Below, one piece after another: positions 63,929-64,000 of a stretch of DNA of 64,000 bases. The first letter of the stretch is position 1. Each line of letters opens with the position of its first letter. The DNA lies in assembly GCA_902509725.1 (NCBI GenBank), contig CABWYI010000001.1, forward strand, positions 1 through 64,000. Reading direction: 5' to 3'. A program made the translations under genes and the position numbers. The notes below the pieces were generated by a model. It saw only the letters and a list, made by a program, of their open reading frames with translations, searched no databases and was not told the DNA's origin. Source of the DNA: an uncultured Pelagibacteraceae bacterium (GTDB lineage Bacteria; Pseudomonadota; Alphaproteobacteria; Pelagibacterales; Pelagibacteraceae).

Positions 63929-64000
63929 TTACTTTAATGTTGCTGCGTGAGCCATTCCTAGCTTCGCATTAGACATTTGTGCACCACTCCAGAAAGGAAC
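63929..64000 (-). CDS. dctP: TRAP transporter substrate-binding protein DctP (C-terminal fragment)
   Basis: Only the last 23 codons are in the window (…LGMAHAATLK, TAA at 63929-63931); the rest is beyond the right edge. Identification is by position ahead of dctQ-dctM in the same direction and by the helix-like C-terminus. The ligand cannot be inferred from this fragment. Confidence 0.6.
   Translation of the reverse strand, partial: VPFWSGAQMSNAKLGMAHAATLK

Noticed and set aside
1..64000. CRISPR arrays, insertion sequences, prophage, integrase or toxin-antitoxin genes
   Set aside because: No repeat-spacer structure, transposase or integrase motif, or paired small toxin genes were seen on either strand.

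Overview
The window looks like a chromosome segment of a marine SAR11-type alphaproteobacterium (Pelagibacterales). This is inferred from very AT-rich DNA, almost no spacer DNA, many 1-30 nt gene overlaps, an alphaproteobacterial gene order, a direct-repeat (GAAC-N7-GAAC) LexA box of the alphaproteobacterial type, and a TRAP transporter cluster. Nearly all of it is single-copy housekeeping DNA. There is no insertion sequence, prophage, CRISPR array or rRNA operon, and no gene-free stretch exceeds about 130 bases.

Region by region: (1) 1-5027, minus strand: tpiA-secG-pyrG-kdsA-eno-ftsB, ending inside ftsB. (2) 5081-12520, plus strand: a PpiD/SurA-like chaperone, trpE-trpG-trpD-trpC (chorismate to indole-glycerol phosphate), lexA behind its own SOS box, and gltX. 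(3) 12497-24162, minus strand: a long envelope/translation operon read from rpsB through tsf, frr, uppS, cdsA, dxr, bamA, skp, fabZ, lpxD, lpxA, lpxI and lpxB. rpsB has a structured leader that can form a pseudoknot. pyrH and rseP, normally embedded in this block, are missing from their usual slots, and fabZ precedes lpxD. (4) 24293-34132, minus strand: dnaE, lolD, lolC/E, proS, a DUF1467 gene, rnj, coaX and birA. (5) 34132-47990, minus strand: the complete 14-gene respiratory complex I operon nuoA-N. (6) 48098-48264: tRNA-Val and tRNA-Asp. (7) 48349-50107: two secreted proteins with C-terminal SHOCT domains and a 39-residue membrane peptide, at the place where other alphaproteobacteria carry hupB. 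(8) 50121-56083: the protein quality-control set tig-clpP-clpX-lon, with tRNA-Leu directly ahead of tig. (9) 56172-59676: small accessory genes, comprising a DUF1289 protein, tiny membrane, secreted and basic peptides, a histidine-phosphatase-fold protein, a family-5 uracil-DNA glycosylase, a YbgC-like thioesterase and a DUF3047 protein. (10) 59673-64000, minus strand: a nutrient-uptake cluster with a TRAP transporter (the end of dctP, then dctQ and dctM), an NCS1 permease and an SDR dehydrogenase, with a strong terminator-like hairpin between dctP and dctQ.

The genes join up as follows. kdsA and lpxA/D/I/B make lipid A/Kdo, while bamA, skp, the PpiD-like protein and LolCD assemble the outer membrane, so this is a didermic cell with LPS. 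The nuo operon supplies aerobic respiration. The TRAP/NCS1/SDR cluster feeds the cell with an unidentified organic substrate. The least explained parts are the SHOCT pair, the 56-57 kb micro-gene cluster, and several short palindromes lying on or near promoters. No clearly new multi-gene system is evident. The strongest non-coding signals are the rpsB leader and the LexA-controlled promoter.
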